From the NCBI GenBank assembly GCA_003449615.1, contig DMHA01000398.1, positions 1 to 7,299 of the forward strand: a DNA stretch of 7,299 nucleotides, read 5' to 3'. The notes under the pieces are model-generated. The model was not told where the DNA came from. It did no database searches and saw nothing but the letters and a program-made list of their open reading frames with translations. The translations under genes were made by a program, and so were the position numbers. The DNA comes from Flavobacterium sp. GTDB taxonomy: Bacteria > Bacteroidota > Bacteroidia > Flavobacteriales > Flavobacteriaceae. This document shows positions 7,201-7,299 of the stretch, one piece after another; position 1 is the stretch's first letter, and the number at the start of each line of letters is the position of its first letter.

Positions 7201-7299
7201 TTTCTCGAAAAGTGCTTCGGGATAAGTGACAATAATCGCAGGTTTTTTGCGGGAATTGATGCGGTTCAAGACTTCGGCTCGAAGCAAAACATTGGCATT
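4231..7299 (-). CDS. mfd: Transcription-repair coupling factor Mfd, N-terminus beyond window
   Basis: Mfd recognises RNA polymerase stalled at DNA lesions, pushes it off with its translocase and recruits UvrA for nucleotide excision repair. In all, 1022 codons are visible; the family is about 1100-1150 aa, so roughly the first 100 residues lie past the right edge. The reading frame is open through 7299 (the edge residues read NANVLLRAEVL), so the TTG at 7287 is an internal leucine, not a start. In visible numbering: UvrB-like part with EPGEFSVRGGIVDVF near 75-89; RNA-polymerase-interacting CarD-like domain from about 334 (VGDYVTHIDHGIGRFGG); Walker A GDVGFGKTEV at 490-499; DEEQ box at 591-594; TATPIPRTL motif III; GHGQMEGSKLEELM with the following RecG-like translocation segment; QMRGRVGR motif VI at 760-767; C-terminal TRCF domain about 880-1022. 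All key motifs are intact. It is convergent with the accessory region, separated by palindrome copy 3. Confidence 0.98.
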   Translation of the reverse strand, partial: NANVLLRAEVLNRINSRKKPAIIVTYPEALFEKVVTRKELDKNTLKVAVGDKVSIDFINEVLFEYEFKRVDFITEPGEFSVRGGIVDVFSFSNENPYRIEFFGNEVDSIRSFDVETQLSIEKQKKITIIPNVENKFFQENRESFLEYINNQTVIFIQNTDLLFSKLDKLFAKATEIFENLNATINHIAPEQLFLNQKEFIKKSLDFSIVELTAKPIYKVTKTFDFHIKPQPSFNKQFDLLLNNLNDNHFNGYKNYLFCANEAQAKRFHDIFQTLDEENSENFRKQYNTIVLPIYQGFIDEENQLACYTDHQIFERYHKFNIKSNVSKKQNITLKELTTLSVGDYVTHIDHGIGRFGGLQKIQVEGKTQEAIKLVYADNDIVYVSIHSLYKISKYNGKDGTPPKIYKLGSNAWKILKQKTKARVKHIAFNLIQLYAKRKLEKGFRFAPDSYLQNELESSFIYEDTPDQTKSTAEVKADMESDRPMDRLVCGDVGFGKTEVAIRAAFKAVDNSKQVAVLVPTTILAYQHYRTFTERLKDMPVSVGYLNRFRTAKQKAETLQQLAEGKLDIVIGTHQLVNKNVVFKDLGLLIVDEEQKFGVNVKDKLKTIAANVDTLTLTATPIPRTLQFSLMAARDLSVITTPPPNRYPIETNVVGFNEETIRDAISYEIQRNGQVFFVNNRIENIKEVAGMIQRLVPDARVGIGHGQMEGSKLEELMLAFMNGEFDVLVATTIIESGLDVPNANTIFINNANNFGLSDLHQMRGRVGRSNKKAFCYFICPPYSAMTDDARKRIQALEQFSELGSGFNIAMKDLEIRGAGDLLGGEQSGFINEIGFDTYQKIMNEAIDELKENEFKDLYENEDSGVEKEYVKDLQIDTDFELLFSDEYINNVTERLSLYNELSNVKNEEELVVFQNKLIDRFGPMPPRALALMNSIRIKWIATKVGIEKLVMKKGKMIGYFVADQQSDFYTSSRFHQVIQFVQKNSAICVMKEKQTPAGLRLLLTFDNVKTTRRALELMEMLGG

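Noticed and set aside
4439..7225. Several 60-116 codon open frames on the plus strand opposite mfd
   Set aside because: They lie wholly inside mfd, whose frame and motifs are intact, and their translations show low-complexity or shadow-like composition without recognisable domains.
7285..7287. TTG at the 5' end of the long minus-strand frame as the mfd start codon
   Set aside because: The frame stays open to the window edge and the residues upstream (NANV) continue Mfd-like sequence; the protein would also lack the first part of its UvrB-like domain.

Overview
The window reads as chromosomal DNA of a Flavobacteriia member, most likely Flavobacterium or a close relative. The evidence is the AT-rich composition, a Bacteroidota-type promoter (TTTG, 20-nt spacer, TATATTTG) in front of one gene, the absence of convincing Shine-Dalgarno sites, and protein sequences typical of that group. 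This assignment comes from recognition of the sequences; no search was run.

Layout, left to right. Positions 2-28 hold an imperfect palindrome at the window edge. A plus-strand housekeeping block follows: an LD-carboxypeptidase-like S66 peptidase with a possible export signal (119-1132), a YraN/UPF0102 nuclease-fold protein (1192-1551), and a small protein ending in an aspartokinase-like ACT domain (1656-2312) with its own recognisable promoter. Next comes an accessory stretch: a REP-associated tyrosine transposase (RAYT, HUH/Y1 type; 2402-3010) and an unrecognised secreted protein (3113-4162). Three copies of a 33-bp palindrome with identical 16-bp arms punctuate this stretch: one before the RAYT gene, one between the RAYT gene and the secreted-protein gene, and one after the latter. 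The rest (4231-7299, minus strand) is most of mfd, the transcription-repair coupling factor, running off the right edge and missing roughly its first 100 codons.

The most interesting unit is the RAYT gene with its palindromes. RAYTs are single-strand HUH nucleases known to act on REP-type palindromes, so the adjacent hairpins are the obvious candidate substrates. Their arms have not diverged at all, which suggests recent spread or active maintenance. The RAYT and secreted-protein genes look like accessory cargo placed between conserved genes, with the palindromes as boundaries and possibly as transcription terminators. Two other non-coding oddities stand out: a run of five degenerate heptamers before yraN, and the unrelated palindrome at the left edge. 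I see no tRNA, rRNA, CRISPR array or integrase.
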